Under the pieces are notes generated by a model. That model was not told the DNA's origin. It worked only from the letters and a program-made list of their open reading frames with translations, and ran no database searches. A DNA stretch of 48,295 bases. Source: Paraburkholderia oxyphila NBRC 105797 (lineage in GTDB: Bacteria; Pseudomonadota; Gammaproteobacteria; Burkholderiales; Burkholderiaceae). Numbering within the stretch: position 1 is the stretch's first letter; each line of letters opens with the position of its first letter. Position numbers and translations under genes: made by a program. The stretch is from assembly GCF_000685075.1 (NCBI RefSeq), contig NZ_BAYD01000075.1, positions 1-48,295 of the forward strand, given 5' to 3'. This document shows positions 16,214 through 26,100 of the stretch, piece by piece.

Positions 16214-17557
16214 CTATCCCTGCGCCCGATTCGCGGCATGCGCGATCCGGTCCCGCACGACGCCAATTGCCTGCTTGAGGGCATAGACGTCCTGAAAGTA
16301 ACGATAGGGAATCCGTATCCGGCTCGCGTTGGCGTCGATGTTTTCGATCTCTTCGCTCCATTGCGCAATCTGTGCGCGGGTCGGCTCGCGGCTGTTCCAC
16401 ACTTCGTCTTCCAGCGCCTTGATCTCGCGATACCAGACCACGAGCCGCTTTTTCATCCGCGCTTCGAGCATGCGCGGCAAGGCCTGAAGCAAGCCGAACA
16501 GGAGCGCCGCGAATGGCACGAGGATCAGCAGCCGTCGTTCAATCAGGCTCGCGAGCCAGAACGGCAAATTGCGGTACAGGAACGGCTGGCCGGATTTGAA
16601 GTAGCGCACGCTTTCGTCGGAGATCGGGAATTCTTCCGTGTTCAGGTTCGGGAACGTGCCGTGTGGTGTGAAGTAATCTTCGCCGCTGTGGACGGCGTGG
16701 GCCGCGTCGAGCAGCAAATAGATGAGCGCCGGATGCAAGGTGTCTTTCGCTACGAGCAGTGCCGTTGCCGCGAGCAGCGTGACATCGGCGCGTGGCAGGT
16801 CTTCAGCGACATTCGTGGCGCCGCGCGGCAAAACAATTTTTGAAAGCGCCGGGTATTTCTGAACCAGCGCATCGGCCTGCGAGAAACTCATGAGCTTCAG
16901 ATTGCTGTTCAGCAGGGTCTTCTGCATCTCGGCGTCGGGCCGGCCAATGAAGAAGGCCGCGTCGATCCGGCCGCTCTCGAGCGCCTGATAAGCCGCGGGG
17001 GCATCCATTTGCAGCAGTGTGGAGTTCTGGCTCGTGACGTCGCTATAGCCGAGCAAGACCTGTGCAACGTTGAGCAGGCCGCTGCCGGGCACGCCTGTCG
17101 AAATCTTCTTGCCGCGCAGTTGCGAGAGGCGGTCGACCGTGGTGTCGCCGCGATAGAACACCCAGATCGGTTCGTACGACACGGCGGCAATCGTGCGCAG
17201 ATTGTCGGTTTCTTTTGGACTGGTGGTGCCCGACTGGATGAACCCGACCTGGTAGGCGCTGTTGGGGTCCCTCAGCCGCTCGTAATTCTCTATCGAACCG
17301 GAAGAACTGCGGATCACAAGCTTGATGCCCGCGCGCTTCAGGACGGGCGCGTAGCGATCCGCAAAGCCGCGATAGATCCCGTTGTCCGCGCCGCTGGTCA
17401 TGACGATGGTGCGCTGGAACGCGGGTGCGACCACGATCGCTGCCACCCAGGCAAACGAAGCTAACAGAATGATTGCGGCGACGATCAGAAAGCGCCGCCT
17501 CGCCCGGGTCATGGGCGCTTTCTGGCTGCGCTGCAATGCGGGTTTGTGTTTGGGCAT
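16214..17557 (-). CDS. Membrane-anchored TAXI-family solute-binding protein
   Basis: This 447-residue protein has an N-terminal membrane helix (about 23-45), a TAXI/NMT1-type periplasmic ligand-binding domain and a second membrane helix near 345-365. A cytoplasmic, charged, probably coiled C-terminal tail follows. The domain begins at IVMTSGADNGIYRGFADRY and includes GSGLLNVAQVLLGYSD and the DAAFFIGRPD strand. Unlike a classical TRAP binding protein it is tethered at both ends, and no TRAP permease gene lies nearby. It could act as a sensor or partner an unlinked permease; the role is unknown. Confidence 0.82.
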   Translation of the reverse strand: MPKHKPALQRSQKAPMTRARRRFLIVAAIILLASFAWVAAIVVAPAFQRTIVMTSGADNGIYRGFADRYAPVLKRAGIKLVIRSSSGSIENYERLRDPNSAYQVGFIQSGTTSPKETDNLRTIAAVSYEPIWVFYRGDTTVDRLSQLRGKKISTGVPGSGLLNVAQVLLGYSDVTSQNSTLLQMDAPAAYQALESGRIDAAFFIGRPDAEMQKTLLNSNLKLMSFSQADALVQKYPALSKIVLPRGATNVAEDLPRADVTLLAATALLVAKDTLHPALIYLLLDAAHAVHSGEDYFTPHGTFPNLNTEEFPISDESVRYFKSGQPFLYRNLPFWLASLIERRLLILVPFAALLFGLLQALPRMLEARMKKRLVVWYREIKALEDEVWNSREPTRAQIAQWSEEIENIDANASRIRIPYRYFQDVYALKQAIGVVRDRIAHAANRAQG

Positions 17558-17658
17558 CGTTAGCCACTTGTCCAGGTTTTGCCAAACGGAGGATCGCGGC
17601 GCGCCATGATCCTCATCTCGTGGACAGGCTTGCGATACCCGCGGATAGAGCGGCTTGG

Positions 17659-17685
17659 CGGCGCACGCCGTGAAGGCGTGCGCCG
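17659..17685. terminator. Hairpin downstream of the dienelactone hydrolase gene
   Basis: CGGCGCACGCC, loop GTGAA and GGCGTGCGCCG form an 11-bp stem. It lies after the stop of the minus-strand hydrolase gene and before the TAXI gene. There is no clear T-run, so termination is plausible rather than certain. Confidence 0.45.
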
Positions 17686-17729
17686 TGTGTCATCTCAGCA
17701 CGAAGGCCGGGTGTACGAGGCGGCTGCGC

Positions 17730-18443
17730 TTAGCGCTGCGCCCACAGCGTGCGGCCCCAGAACGTGAGCGTGCGGTCCCACGCGCGCTCCGACCAGACCG
17801 GATCGAACTGCGTGTGCGAGATGCGGCCCGGGCCCACGGCCGTTTCGTTCGCGAAACTGTGGTAGGCGAGGTAGCGGTGAAATTCGACGTTCACGCCGCC
17901 GTCACGCAGTTTCTTTTCGAGCTCGTCGACGGTCTCGCTCTTGAAGAAGGCGTCCTGCGTGCCCCAATGGCCGAGCACCGGCGCGGTGATCTTGCTCGCG
18001 TCGAGGTATTCGAGCGGCGGGAAGCCGTACCACACCACGGCGCCCGCGAGACCGGGGATCATGTTCGCGGCGAGCAGCGTGAGCGCGCCGCCCATGCAGT
18101 AGCCCGTCACGCCGACGCGGTCGGTCAGCGTCTTCAGGTAGTCGACGGCGCCGCGGATGTCCTGCGAGGCGGCATCGGCGAAGTCGAGGCCCGTCATCAA
18201 GTGATTCGCCTCTTCTTCTTCGACGGTGCTCTTGCCGCGGTAGAGATCGGGCACGAGCGCGTAGTAGCCCGCTTGCGCGAGGCGCTCGGCCACGCCACGG
18301 ATTTGGTCGTTCAAGCCCCACCATTCCTGGATCACGACGATGGCGGGTGCGCCTTCGGTCTTGGCGGGCCTGGCGAGATAGCCCTCGAGCGTTTTGCCGT
18401 CGGGGCGGTTGAAGCTGATCATGGAGCCGGAGAAGTCTTTCAT
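17730..18443 (-). CDS. Dienelactone hydrolase family protein
   Basis: This 237-residue alpha/beta hydrolase is of the dienelactone hydrolase type. The motif EWWGLN holds the conserved Glu, the nucleophile is Cys in GYCMGG, and the acid Asp (GTQDAF) and His (YLAYHSFAN) complete the triad. The start at 18443 has GAGG about nine bases upstream and begins at MKDFSG, as in homologues; the longer in-frame extension is not coding-like. The classical role is opening dienelactones in chlorocatechol breakdown, but many paralogues have other roles. No aromatic pathway genes adjoin it. Confidence 0.88.
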   Translation of the reverse strand: MKDFSGSMISFNRPDGKTLEGYLARPAKTEGAPAIVVIQEWWGLNDQIRGVAERLAQAGYYALVPDLYRGKSTVEEEEANHLMTGLDFADAASQDIRGAVDYLKTLTDRVGVTGYCMGGALTLLAANMIPGLAGAVVWYGFPPLEYLDASKITAPVLGHWGTQDAFFKSETVDELEKKLRDGGVNVEFHRYLAYHSFANETAVGPGRISHTQFDPVWSERAWDRTLTFWGRTLWAQR

Positions 18444-18622
18444 GGGTGTGCCTCGATGTTGCGGTTGATCGGTTGCAGCGCGCTGGTGCAAATTGGTGCG
18501 GATGGGTGCGGGCTGCCGCGAAACGTGCAGCCCGTAGCATAGCGCCTGCGCGAGCGCTTTGCTCGCCGGCCCGTGACGCAATGCTTGCGTTGCGCCGGGT
18601 GAGCAGCGAGCTGCGCCCCGGC

Positions 18623-19042
18623 TCACTCGCCGATCAGATGCAGGACGATCTCGCGCGCCTGCGCGTGCCGACGGTGCTCGAACAGATAGATGCCCTGCCA
18701 GGTGCCCAGCACCGGCTCGCCGCGCTCGACGGGAATCGAAAGCTGCGTGTGCGTGAGCGCGGTGCGCAGATGCGCGGGCATGTCGTCGGGGCCTTCGGTG
18801 TCGTGCTCGTAGCGCTGCGGGTCTTCGGGCGCGAGTGCGTCGAAATAGCGCTCGAGGTCGCGGCGCACCGAGGGATCGGCGTTCTCCTGGATCAAGAGCG
18901 ATGCCGAGGTGTGGCGGCAGAACAGCGTCAAGAGCCCGGTGCCGATGCCGGTTTCGCGCACGAATGCGCGCACTTGCAGGGTGAACTCGACCAGTCCGCG
19001 CGAGCGCGCATGAACGTGCAGATGATGAATGGCCTGGCGCAT
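18623..19042 (-). CDS. YjbQ/UPF0047 family protein
   Basis: This 139-residue protein of the YjbQ family has the signature LLTLFCRHTSASLLIQENAD, the GTWQGIYLFEHR core and conserved histidines. Members form trimers with a metal site and have weak thiamin-phosphate synthase activity; the physiological role is unsettled. GGAGG stands nine bases before the ATG at 19042, which fixes the start. It diverges from the nitroreductase gene across a 36-bp palindrome. Confidence 0.88.
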   Translation of the reverse strand: MRQAIHHLHVHARSRGLVEFTLQVRAFVRETGIGTGLLTLFCRHTSASLLIQENADPSVRRDLERYFDALAPEDPQRYEHDTEGPDDMPAHLRTALTHTQLSIPVERGEPVLGTWQGIYLFEHRRHAQAREIVLHLIGE

Positions 19043-19131
19043 GGTGGGGTCCTCCGGTGTCGATGTGGCTTGCCGGCCTGAAAGCGGCAAAGCGGGTGAG
19101 GCGCGAAGCAGGGCGGACGGGCGCGGCGCTG

Positions 19132-19167
19132 TCCGCTTCAACTGTGCAAGTGCACAGTTGAAGCGGA
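19132..19167. promoter_or_regulatory. 36-bp perfect palindrome between divergent genes
   Basis: TCCGCTTCAACTGTGC, the four-base centre AAGT, and the exact reverse complement of the first arm form a perfect 16-bp-arm inverted repeat. Its core (19142-19157) is CTGT-N8-ACAG, the form of a LexA box. It lies between yjbQ (minus) and the nitroreductase (plus), about 90 bases from each start, so it may be an operator for either or both. A hairpin role is the alternative. Confidence 0.6.
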
Positions 19168-19254
19168 TTTCGGGATAATTCGCGTCCGCACGGTACGCTG
19201 CACATGCTGGTAGGATACCGGCCTTGCCGCCGCTGTGGCGGCCGACACTGGAGT

Positions 19255-19914
19255 ATGCCGTTGAACCTTACCCGCTTCGCAAAAGCCCGCCACGCCACCA
19301 AAGCTTTCGATTCCGCACGCAAGATTCCCGCCGCTGTGATCGACGAACTGAAGGAGCTGATCCGCTTCAGCCCTTCTTCGGTGAACTCGCAGCCCTGGCA
19401 CTTCGTGGTGGCCGGGAGCGATGCCGCCCGCGCGCGCGTTGCGAAGTCCATGCAGCCTGGCTACACCTACAACGAGCCGAAGGTGATGCGCGCCTCGCAC
19501 GTCCTCGTTCTGTGCGTACGCACCGATATGGACGAAGCCCATCTGAACGCCGTGCTCGCGCAGGAAGAGGCCGATGGCCGCTTCGCGAATGCCGAGGCCA
19601 AGGTGGGACAGCAGAACACGCGCGCCTTCTACGTGAACCTGCACCGCGAGCGCGCCGATCTGCCCGCATGGATGGAGAAGCAGGCATACCTCGCGCTCGG
19701 CACGCTGCTGATTGGCGCATCGACGCTCGAGATCGACGCCTGTCCGATGGAAGGCTTCGACTCGAAGGCGCTCGATGAAGAACTGGGGCTCGCCGCGAAG
19801 GGCCTCACTTCGCTGGTCGTGATCGGACTCGGTTACCGCAGCGGCGACGATTTCAACGCGAAGCTGCCGAAGTCGCGCCTGTCCACGGCGGCCGTCTTTA
19901 GCGAGCTGGCGTAA
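19255..19914 (+). CDS. nfsB: NfsB-like oxygen-insensitive nitroreductase
   Basis: This 219-residue FMN nitroreductase shares the Escherichia coli NfsB landmarks: RHATKAFD near the N-terminus, FSPSSVNSQPWHFVVA for FMN, VLAQEEADGRFA, the GFDSKALDEELGL segment and the C-terminal FNAKLPKSRL. It reduces nitroaromatics and quinones with NAD(P)H in the cytoplasm. The ATG at 19255 is only one base after GGAG; a TTG at 19261 has much better spacing and may be the true start. Its promoter region contains the 36-bp palindrome. Confidence 0.88.
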   Translation: MPLNLTRFAKARHATKAFDSARKIPAAVIDELKELIRFSPSSVNSQPWHFVVAGSDAARARVAKSMQPGYTYNEPKVMRASHVLVLCVRTDMDEAHLNAVLAQEEADGRFANAEAKVGQQNTRAFYVNLHRERADLPAWMEKQAYLALGTLLIGASTLEIDACPMEGFDSKALDEELGLAAKGLTSLVVIGLGYRSGDDFNAKLPKSRLSTAAVFSELA

Positions 19915-20005
19915 GCGCCGGCGCTGCGCGCGCGGGGCCGCAGGGTTCGGCGCGCGTGGCATCGCATGGTGTCGCGTGGCGTAGCGGCGCCGCACAGGCG
20001 CGCAC

Positions 20006-21196
20006 TCATCGCCACGCGCTGCCCACCTGAATATAGAACGCGTTCTGCCCCGGCCCGTGCGCAACGTCGATGCCCATCGAAAGGCCGAGCTTGCGTGCGA
20101 TCAGATAGCGAAAGCCGGTTCCGAAGCCAAAGGCCGTGGGTGCGTCGCTGAACGAATGCAGGTTGCCATAGGCTTTGCCGGCTCCGCCGAAGCCCAGCAG
20201 CGCCCAGCGTGGCGTGACGTTCCAGCGTAGCTCGACTTCGCCAGTGAGCTGGTTGCGGTCCTGGTATTTTGCGTCGGAGACACCGCGCAGGCTCACATAG
20301 GGCTGCGCAAAAAACGGAATATCGCCCTGCGAAAACCCGGTGTCCATGCGCAGGCCGAGCACCCAGCGCGGCGCGAGCGGAATCCAGTGATAGGCCTTGA
20401 GGGTCTGCATGTCGAACGCGTTCGAGCTGCCGAAGCCGCCGCGCGCGAAGTCGGCCTCGAACTCCGCGTAGGTGCCGCGGCTTGCGTAGAACATGTTGTC
20501 GCGCGTGTCGTAGTCCACCACGATGCCGCCCTTGCCCACGCGCACATCGCGTTCGAAGTTCTGGATGCTGTTCGGCAGCACGGGGCCGAAGCGGGTCGCG
20601 GAATCGAAGAACGTATAGCGTGGGCCAACGTACCATGGACTATTTGCAATCCTGAATAACACCTGCTGGACCACGGCCACGCCGCTCAGCTGATAGGCGT
20701 TCGCATTGCCCAGCGGTCCGTAGTAGTTCAGGTGCAGATTGACCTTGCCGACGGCGCCCAGGTAGCGGATGCGGTCGTCGTCCCATGTGTGGAAGTGCAG
20801 GAAGCCCACGCCCCAGCTATGCGTGCCGGTCATGAAGCCGCCCAGGCCCGTGATGTTGGGCGGTGCCATCCTCGGGGCGCCGTCGTTGGCGGTGTCCTGC
20901 GCGGCGGCGTCGCTGGCGCCGTCGGCTGGATCGGCCTGTGCGCGCCCGGGTGCCTTGAAATAGAGCAGGGCGAGCCCGAGTCCGTAGCCTACGGCCGGTT
21001 CGGTGATGATGTCCGGCACCGGTAACACGCCCTTGTGATTGAGCAACGCGTCGCTCATGTCGAAGCTGCCGTCCTGCGGGTCGCGATACTTGGCGAGCCA
21101 CGAAGCATCGTCTGCACCGTGCGCGGCGTGCGCCACGAGAGCGAGTGCGAGAGCTGGCGCGAGGAGGGCGGGCTTCGCGGGCCGTTTGCGTGTCAT
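20006..21196 (-). CDS. Outer-membrane surface-antigen (BamA-like barrel) protein
   Basis: This 396-residue precursor has a Sec signal peptide ending at AHAAHGA (about residue 27), and most of the remainder is amphipathic beta strand. The segments VGKGGIVVDYDTRDNMFYASRGTY and GVSDAKYQDRNQLTGEVELRW are typical of the D15/bacterial surface-antigen barrel, and the C-terminal region GFGTGFRYLIARKLGLSMGIDVAHGP matches its last strands. The chain ends in Trp-Arg rather than the usual Phe. There are no POTRA domains, so it is a barrel-only member rather than BamA. The role is unknown. Confidence 0.82.
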   Translation of the reverse strand: MTRKRPAKPALLAPALALALVAHAAHGADDASWLAKYRDPQDGSFDMSDALLNHKGVLPVPDIITEPAVGYGLGLALLYFKAPGRAQADPADGASDAAAQDTANDGAPRMAPPNITGLGGFMTGTHSWGVGFLHFHTWDDDRIRYLGAVGKVNLHLNYYGPLGNANAYQLSGVAVVQQVLFRIANSPWYVGPRYTFFDSATRFGPVLPNSIQNFERDVRVGKGGIVVDYDTRDNMFYASRGTYAEFEADFARGGFGSSNAFDMQTLKAYHWIPLAPRWVLGLRMDTGFSQGDIPFFAQPYVSLRGVSDAKYQDRNQLTGEVELRWNVTPRWALLGFGGAGKAYGNLHSFSDAPTAFGFGTGFRYLIARKLGLSMGIDVAHGPGQNAFYIQVGSAWR

Positions 21197-21319
21197 CGTT
21201 GCGACGATCTCCAGTGGCTTGCCGGTGGGTTGGCGACGCCCGCTGCGAAGAGCTGCACTACGCGACTGGATGAGCGCCGCGCGCCTCGCGGCGCACGGGC
21301 CGTTTGCTTACTGGCCAGT

Positions 21320-21526
21320 TTAGCTTTTGCTTTGCATGCATGCGCCGAACGCGCGCCAGTACGTGGAGAGCTCGGCGCCTTGCGCTTGCTGCTGGGCCTG
21401 CGCTTCGGCCGCGTGCTCACGGCGCGCACGCACGCCGCCCGCGACCACGCCGGCGGTTGCGCCCACCGCCGCGCCGTTGCGCGGACACCGGTCGTGCGCG
21501 AGGGCCTTGCGCCCGGACGCTTGCCG
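21320..21526 (-). pseudogene. Remnant of a glycine-zipper protein gene
   Basis: Directly after the stop of the outer-membrane factor gene, and in the same frame, 68 sense codons run to a TAA at 21320. They encode a glycine-zipper segment (AAVGATAGVVAGGVRARR), a Gln/Ala-rich stretch and the ending STYWRAFGACMQSKS. This matches the C-terminal half of small glycine-zipper envelope proteins common in this group, which normally end in a Tyr-x-Arg-Ala-Phe-x-x-Cys-Met motif. No ATG or ribosome site precedes it; the N-terminal half with its signal peptide is missing. It is best read as a decayed gene, possibly cut by the arrival or extension of the efflux operon. Confidence 0.6.
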
Positions 21527-23167
21527 TCAGGGACTCGGCGCTGAGGTTTGCGGGTGACTTGTCGTGTCGTTGGTGGCGTTCGGCGCGGCGGCTGCGTTCG
21601 CGCCTGGGCTTTGACTCGCCACCGTGTTTGCATCGGCGCGATCGGGATGGTGCGGGTCGTGCAGCACACCCGTCCAGCCGCCGCCCAGATCGCCGATCAG
21701 CGCCGCCGAGTCGAGCAGCCGCTGTTGCTGCACGCTGAGCGCGCTTTGCTGCGTGCTCAATTGCGTGGCTTGCGCCGTGACCACGGTCGTGTAATCGACC
21801 GTGCCCGCCTCATACTCGTTCAGCGTGATCTGCGTGCCGCGGATCGAGTCGCGCACCGCGGCGTCCAGCCGCTCGTTTTGCTGCGCGAGAAAGCGCAGGC
21901 CCGCGAGATCGTTCTCGACGTTCTGGAATGCCGTGAGCACGGTGCCGCGATAGTTCGCCACCGCTGCGTCGTAGCTCGCGCGTGCTGCCGCTACGTCGCC
22001 GCTCCGCGCGCCGCCGTCGAAGATCGTCTCCGTCGCGCTCGCCCCGAGCGACCATACGTAGTTGCTGATGTGCAGCAGGCCCGAAAGCGGCGCCTGCGTG
22101 AAGCCGTCGAGCGCGGAGAGCGAGATGTCCGGGTAGTACGCGGCCACGGCCACGCCGATGGCCGCATTCGCCGAGGCCATCTGGCGCTCTGCGGTGGCGA
22201 TGTCGGGGCGCCGCTGCAGCAGCGTGGAGGGCACGCCCGCGGGAATCACCGGCAGGACCGGGAGCCTGGCGTTGTGCGGGATCGTCATGTCCTCGGGATT
22301 GCGGCCCACCAGCACCGCGATCGCATGCTCGTATTGCGCCCGCGAGACACCCAGCGCGATCAGGCTGGCCTGCGCGTTCTCCAGTTGCGTGCGCGCCGTG
22401 ATGAGGTCGGAGGGCGGCACCGTGCCCGCGCTGTCCTGGTTGCCCACCACGCGCAGCGAAGCCTTGTAGGCATCCACCGTTTGCGTGAGCAGGTCGATAT
22501 CGGCGTCGGTCACGCGCAAGTCGATCACGGCGTTGGCGAGCGCAATCTGTTCGGATAGCTGAGCATTGGCGAGCGTCGCTTCGCTCGCCTGCGCGGTGGC
22601 CGATTGCTCCTCGACCTGGCGGCGCACCTTGCCCCAGAAGTCCGGTTCCCAGCTTACGTTCGCCTCGAGCGAGCCCGAATTCACGACGACCGCACTACTG
22701 CCGCTGAAGCCGCTCACCGAGGAGGTGGACGAGCGTTCGCGCGTGGCGGAGCCGGTCACACCCAGTGTGGGGAAGAGGCTCGCGCGCGCGACGCGGACCT
22801 CGGCCAGCGCCTCCTGGTAATTCGCATAGCTCTGCCGCACGGTCTGGTTCGACACGGGCACGAGCGGCTCGAGTTCGTCGAGCAGCGGGTCCTGGAAGGC
22901 CGTCCACCAGTCGCCCTTCGGGCTTTCGGCGGCGGCGGGCTCGGCCTGGGTCCAGCCGGGCAACTCCTTCCATTGCGTGGGCACTGCCACCTGCGGGCGA
23001 TGGTAGTCGGGGCCCACCATGCAGCCGCTCGCGAGCAACGTGAGGGATGCCGCGAACGCGAGCGGCAGCAATCGGCCGGCCGCTCGCAGGGAGGGCACGG
23101 CTGGCGCGGATTTGCGCGGATGGTCAAGCGAGGCATTGCGCCGCCCCGGGCGGTGAATCGTCTTCAT
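21527..23167 (-). CDS. RND efflux outer-membrane factor (NodT/OprM family lipoprotein)
   Basis: This 546-residue outer-membrane channel protein has a long N-terminus followed by the lipobox LLASGC (Cys near 49), so it should be lipid-anchored. Two tandem OEP repeats cover the rest, with GPDYHRPQV, SWEPDFWGKVRR and LLQRRPDIATAERQMASANAAIGVA as landmarks. The C-terminal 45 residues (after GGGWTGVL) are an Asp/Ala/Pro-rich tail not usual in the family. It forms the exit duct for the RND pump encoded just upstream and overlaps that gene by four bases. Confidence 0.93.
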   Translation of the reverse strand: MKTIHRPGRRNASLDHPRKSAPAVPSLRAAGRLLPLAFAASLTLLASGCMVGPDYHRPQVAVPTQWKELPGWTQAEPAAAESPKGDWWTAFQDPLLDELEPLVPVSNQTVRQSYANYQEALAEVRVARASLFPTLGVTGSATRERSSTSSVSGFSGSSAVVVNSGSLEANVSWEPDFWGKVRRQVEEQSATAQASEATLANAQLSEQIALANAVIDLRVTDADIDLLTQTVDAYKASLRVVGNQDSAGTVPPSDLITARTQLENAQASLIALGVSRAQYEHAIAVLVGRNPEDMTIPHNARLPVLPVIPAGVPSTLLQRRPDIATAERQMASANAAIGVAVAAYYPDISLSALDGFTQAPLSGLLHISNYVWSLGASATETIFDGGARSGDVAAARASYDAAVANYRGTVLTAFQNVENDLAGLRFLAQQNERLDAAVRDSIRGTQITLNEYEAGTVDYTTVVTAQATQLSTQQSALSVQQQRLLDSAALIGDLGGGWTGVLHDPHHPDRADANTVASQSPGANAAAAPNATNDTTSHPQTSAPSP

Positions 23168-26100
23168 GGTGCGCTCTCATCGGCCTGGCGGTTCCAGGGC
23201 AGGCGTGTTGCCCAGCGTGCGAGTCGTGCGCGCAGGCGGTCGAGGAACAGATAAATCACGGGTGTGGTGTACAGGGTGAAGAGCTGCGAGAGCAGCAGGC
23301 CGCCCATCACGGTCACACCGAGCGGCTGGCGCAGCGAGGCGCCCTGGCCGATGCCCACGGCGAGCGGCACGGCGCCCAGCACGGCGGCGAAGGTCGTCAT
23401 CATGATCGGCCGCAGCCGCACCACGGCGGCCTCGTGAATCGCGTCACGCGCGTTCTTGCCTTCGTTGCGTTGCAGCTGGATGGCGACGTCCACCATCATG
23501 ATGCCGTTCTTCTTCACGATACCGATCAGCAGGATGATGCCGATCATCGCGATCACCGAGAACGGCGTACCAAAGATCAGCATGGCCAGAATGGCGCCGA
23601 TGCCGGCCGAAGGCAGCGTGGAAAGAATCGTGAGCGGGTGGATGGTGTTTTCGTAAAGCACGCCCAGCACGATATAGACGACGGCGAGCGCTGCGAGAAT
23701 CAGCAGCGGCACCGTGCCCATCGACTGCGCATAGGCCTGCGCCGCGCCCGCGAACTCACCGTGGATCGAGGCCGGCATGCCGATGTCGCGCTGCGCCTGC
23801 TCGATGATCTTGCCGGCCTCGGAGAGCGAGCCGCCCTGAGGCAGATTGAACGAGATCGTGCCGGCCACCTGGCCGCTCTGGTGATTGACCTGGGTGGCCG
23901 TGTGGCTCGTGGTCCAGTTCATCAGCGCGGTCACGGGCACCATGGTCTCGGCGGCGGTGCTGTCCGCGCTGCCGCTCGAGCTGCCGCCCTTGCTGTTGGC
24001 GATCGAGTTGTTCTGCTGGTTGGCCACGGCGTTCGCGTTGTTCGCATTGGTGTTGCTGGCCGTGGTGCTGGTGGCCGTGATCGCGCTAAAGGGTGTGACG
24101 CCCGAAATCGTGCTGCCCGACATCTGCGTGGAAGCGGCGCCGCTCGCGTTGCCGGCCGCCGTGCTCAGATAGATGCGGTTGAACGACTGCGGATATTGCC
24201 AGTATTGCGGGGCCACCTCCATCACCACGAAATACTGGTTGATGGGGTTGTAGATGGTCGAGACGGTGCGCTGGCCAAACGCGTCGTAGAGCACGCTGTC
24301 GATCTGGTTCGGGTCGAAGCCGTAGCGCTTGGCCGTCGCGCGGTTCATGGTGACATAAGACTGCAGGCCGTTTTGCTGCAGGTCCGAGTTCACGTCGGTG
24401 AGCGTGGTGTGATACTTGTTGAGCTCCGTGATGAGCTTGGGCACCCATTTGAAGAGCGCATCGGCGTCGTCGCTCGTGAGCGTGTACTGGTATTCGGCCG
24501 CCGACTGCCGTCCGCCGATCTGCAAGTCCTGCTGAGCCTGCAGGAACAGGCGCGCGCCCGAGACCGCGTTGAGCTTGGGCCGCAGACGGTTCACGACTTC
24601 GGTGGCGGAAAGCTTGCGCTGCGCGAGTGGCTTGAGCTGGATAAAGACGGTGGCCGAGTTCAGTGCGCGCCCACCCGTGAAGCCCGCGACCGAGGCCACC
24701 GCGGGGTCCTTCTGCACGATGCCCTGCAACTGCGCGAGCTTCTGCTCCATCGCCGTGAACGAGATGCTCTGATCGGCGATGATCTGCCCGATCAGAATGC
24801 CCGTGTCCTGCTCGGGAAAGAAGGTGCCGGAGAGCAGGCGCGCGAGAAACACATTGCCGATCAGCAGCGCGAACAAAATGAAGATCGTGAGGCGCGCATG
24901 ATTGAGCGCGACATCGAGCGTACGCGAATAAAACTGCTTGAAGTGGTCGAACTGCGCATTGATCCACTGGCCCACGCGCGAAGGCTCGCGCTCCTTGCGC
25001 TGGCGCGCGAGCACATAGGCGCACATGGTGGGCGTGACCGTGAGCGAGACCACGAGCGAGATGACGATCGCGATCGAGAGCGTCATCGCGAACTCGTGAA
25101 ACAGCAGGCCGACGATGCCCGGCATCAGCAGGATCGGCAGGAACACGGCAATCAGCGAGAGGCTCATCGAAAGCACCGTGAAGCCCACTTCGCCCGCGCC
25201 GCGCAACGCGGCCTCCTTCGGGTCGAGCCCGGCCTCGATATGGCGCACGATGTTTTCGAGCACCACCACGGCGTCGTCCACGACGAAGCCGGTGCCGATG
25301 GTGAGCGCCATCAGCGAGAGCGAGTCGATGCTGTAGCCGAGCAGGTACATCGGCCCGAACGTGCCCACGATGGACAGCGGCAGCGCCACGGCGGGAATGA
25401 GCGTGGCACGCGGCGAGAGCAGGAACACGAACACCACGCCGATCACGAGCAGCACGGCGATAAAGAGCGTGCGCTCGGTGTCGGCCACCGATGCGCGTAC
25501 CGACTCCGAGCGGTCGATCGCCACGTGCACCTTGATCGTGCCGGGCAGCGCCGCCTCGATCGAGGGCAGGCGCGCCTGGATCTGCTGCACGGTCTTCACG
25601 ACGTTGCTGCCCGGCATCGGATAGACGATCACGAGCACCGCCGACTCGCCGTTGAAGAGGCCGGCGTTGCGGATGTTTTCGTTCGAGTCGTTGACCGTGC
25701 CCACGTCGCGCAGGTACACGGGCGCGTCGTTGCGGTAGGCGATGATCACGTCGCGGTACGGCGCGGCGTTGCTGATCTGGTCGTTCGAGGTCACCACGAA
25801 GCGCTGGGCGCCCTGGTCGATGTGGCCTTTCGCGCTGTCCGCGTTGGCCGCGCCAATGGCGGCGCGCACGTCTTCGAGCCCGATGCCGTAGCTATTGAGC
25901 TTGCTGGGCTCCAGCTCCACGCGCACCGAGGGCAGCGCGCCGCCGCCCAGCGTGATCTGCCCCACGCCGTCCACCTGCGAGAGCTGCTGCATGATCACGG
26001 AATCGGCGGAGTCGTAGAGCTGCGCCTTGGTGAGCGTCTCGGAGGTGAGTGCGAGCACCATGATCGGCGCGCTCGCGGGGTTGTACTGCCGGTAGGTGGG

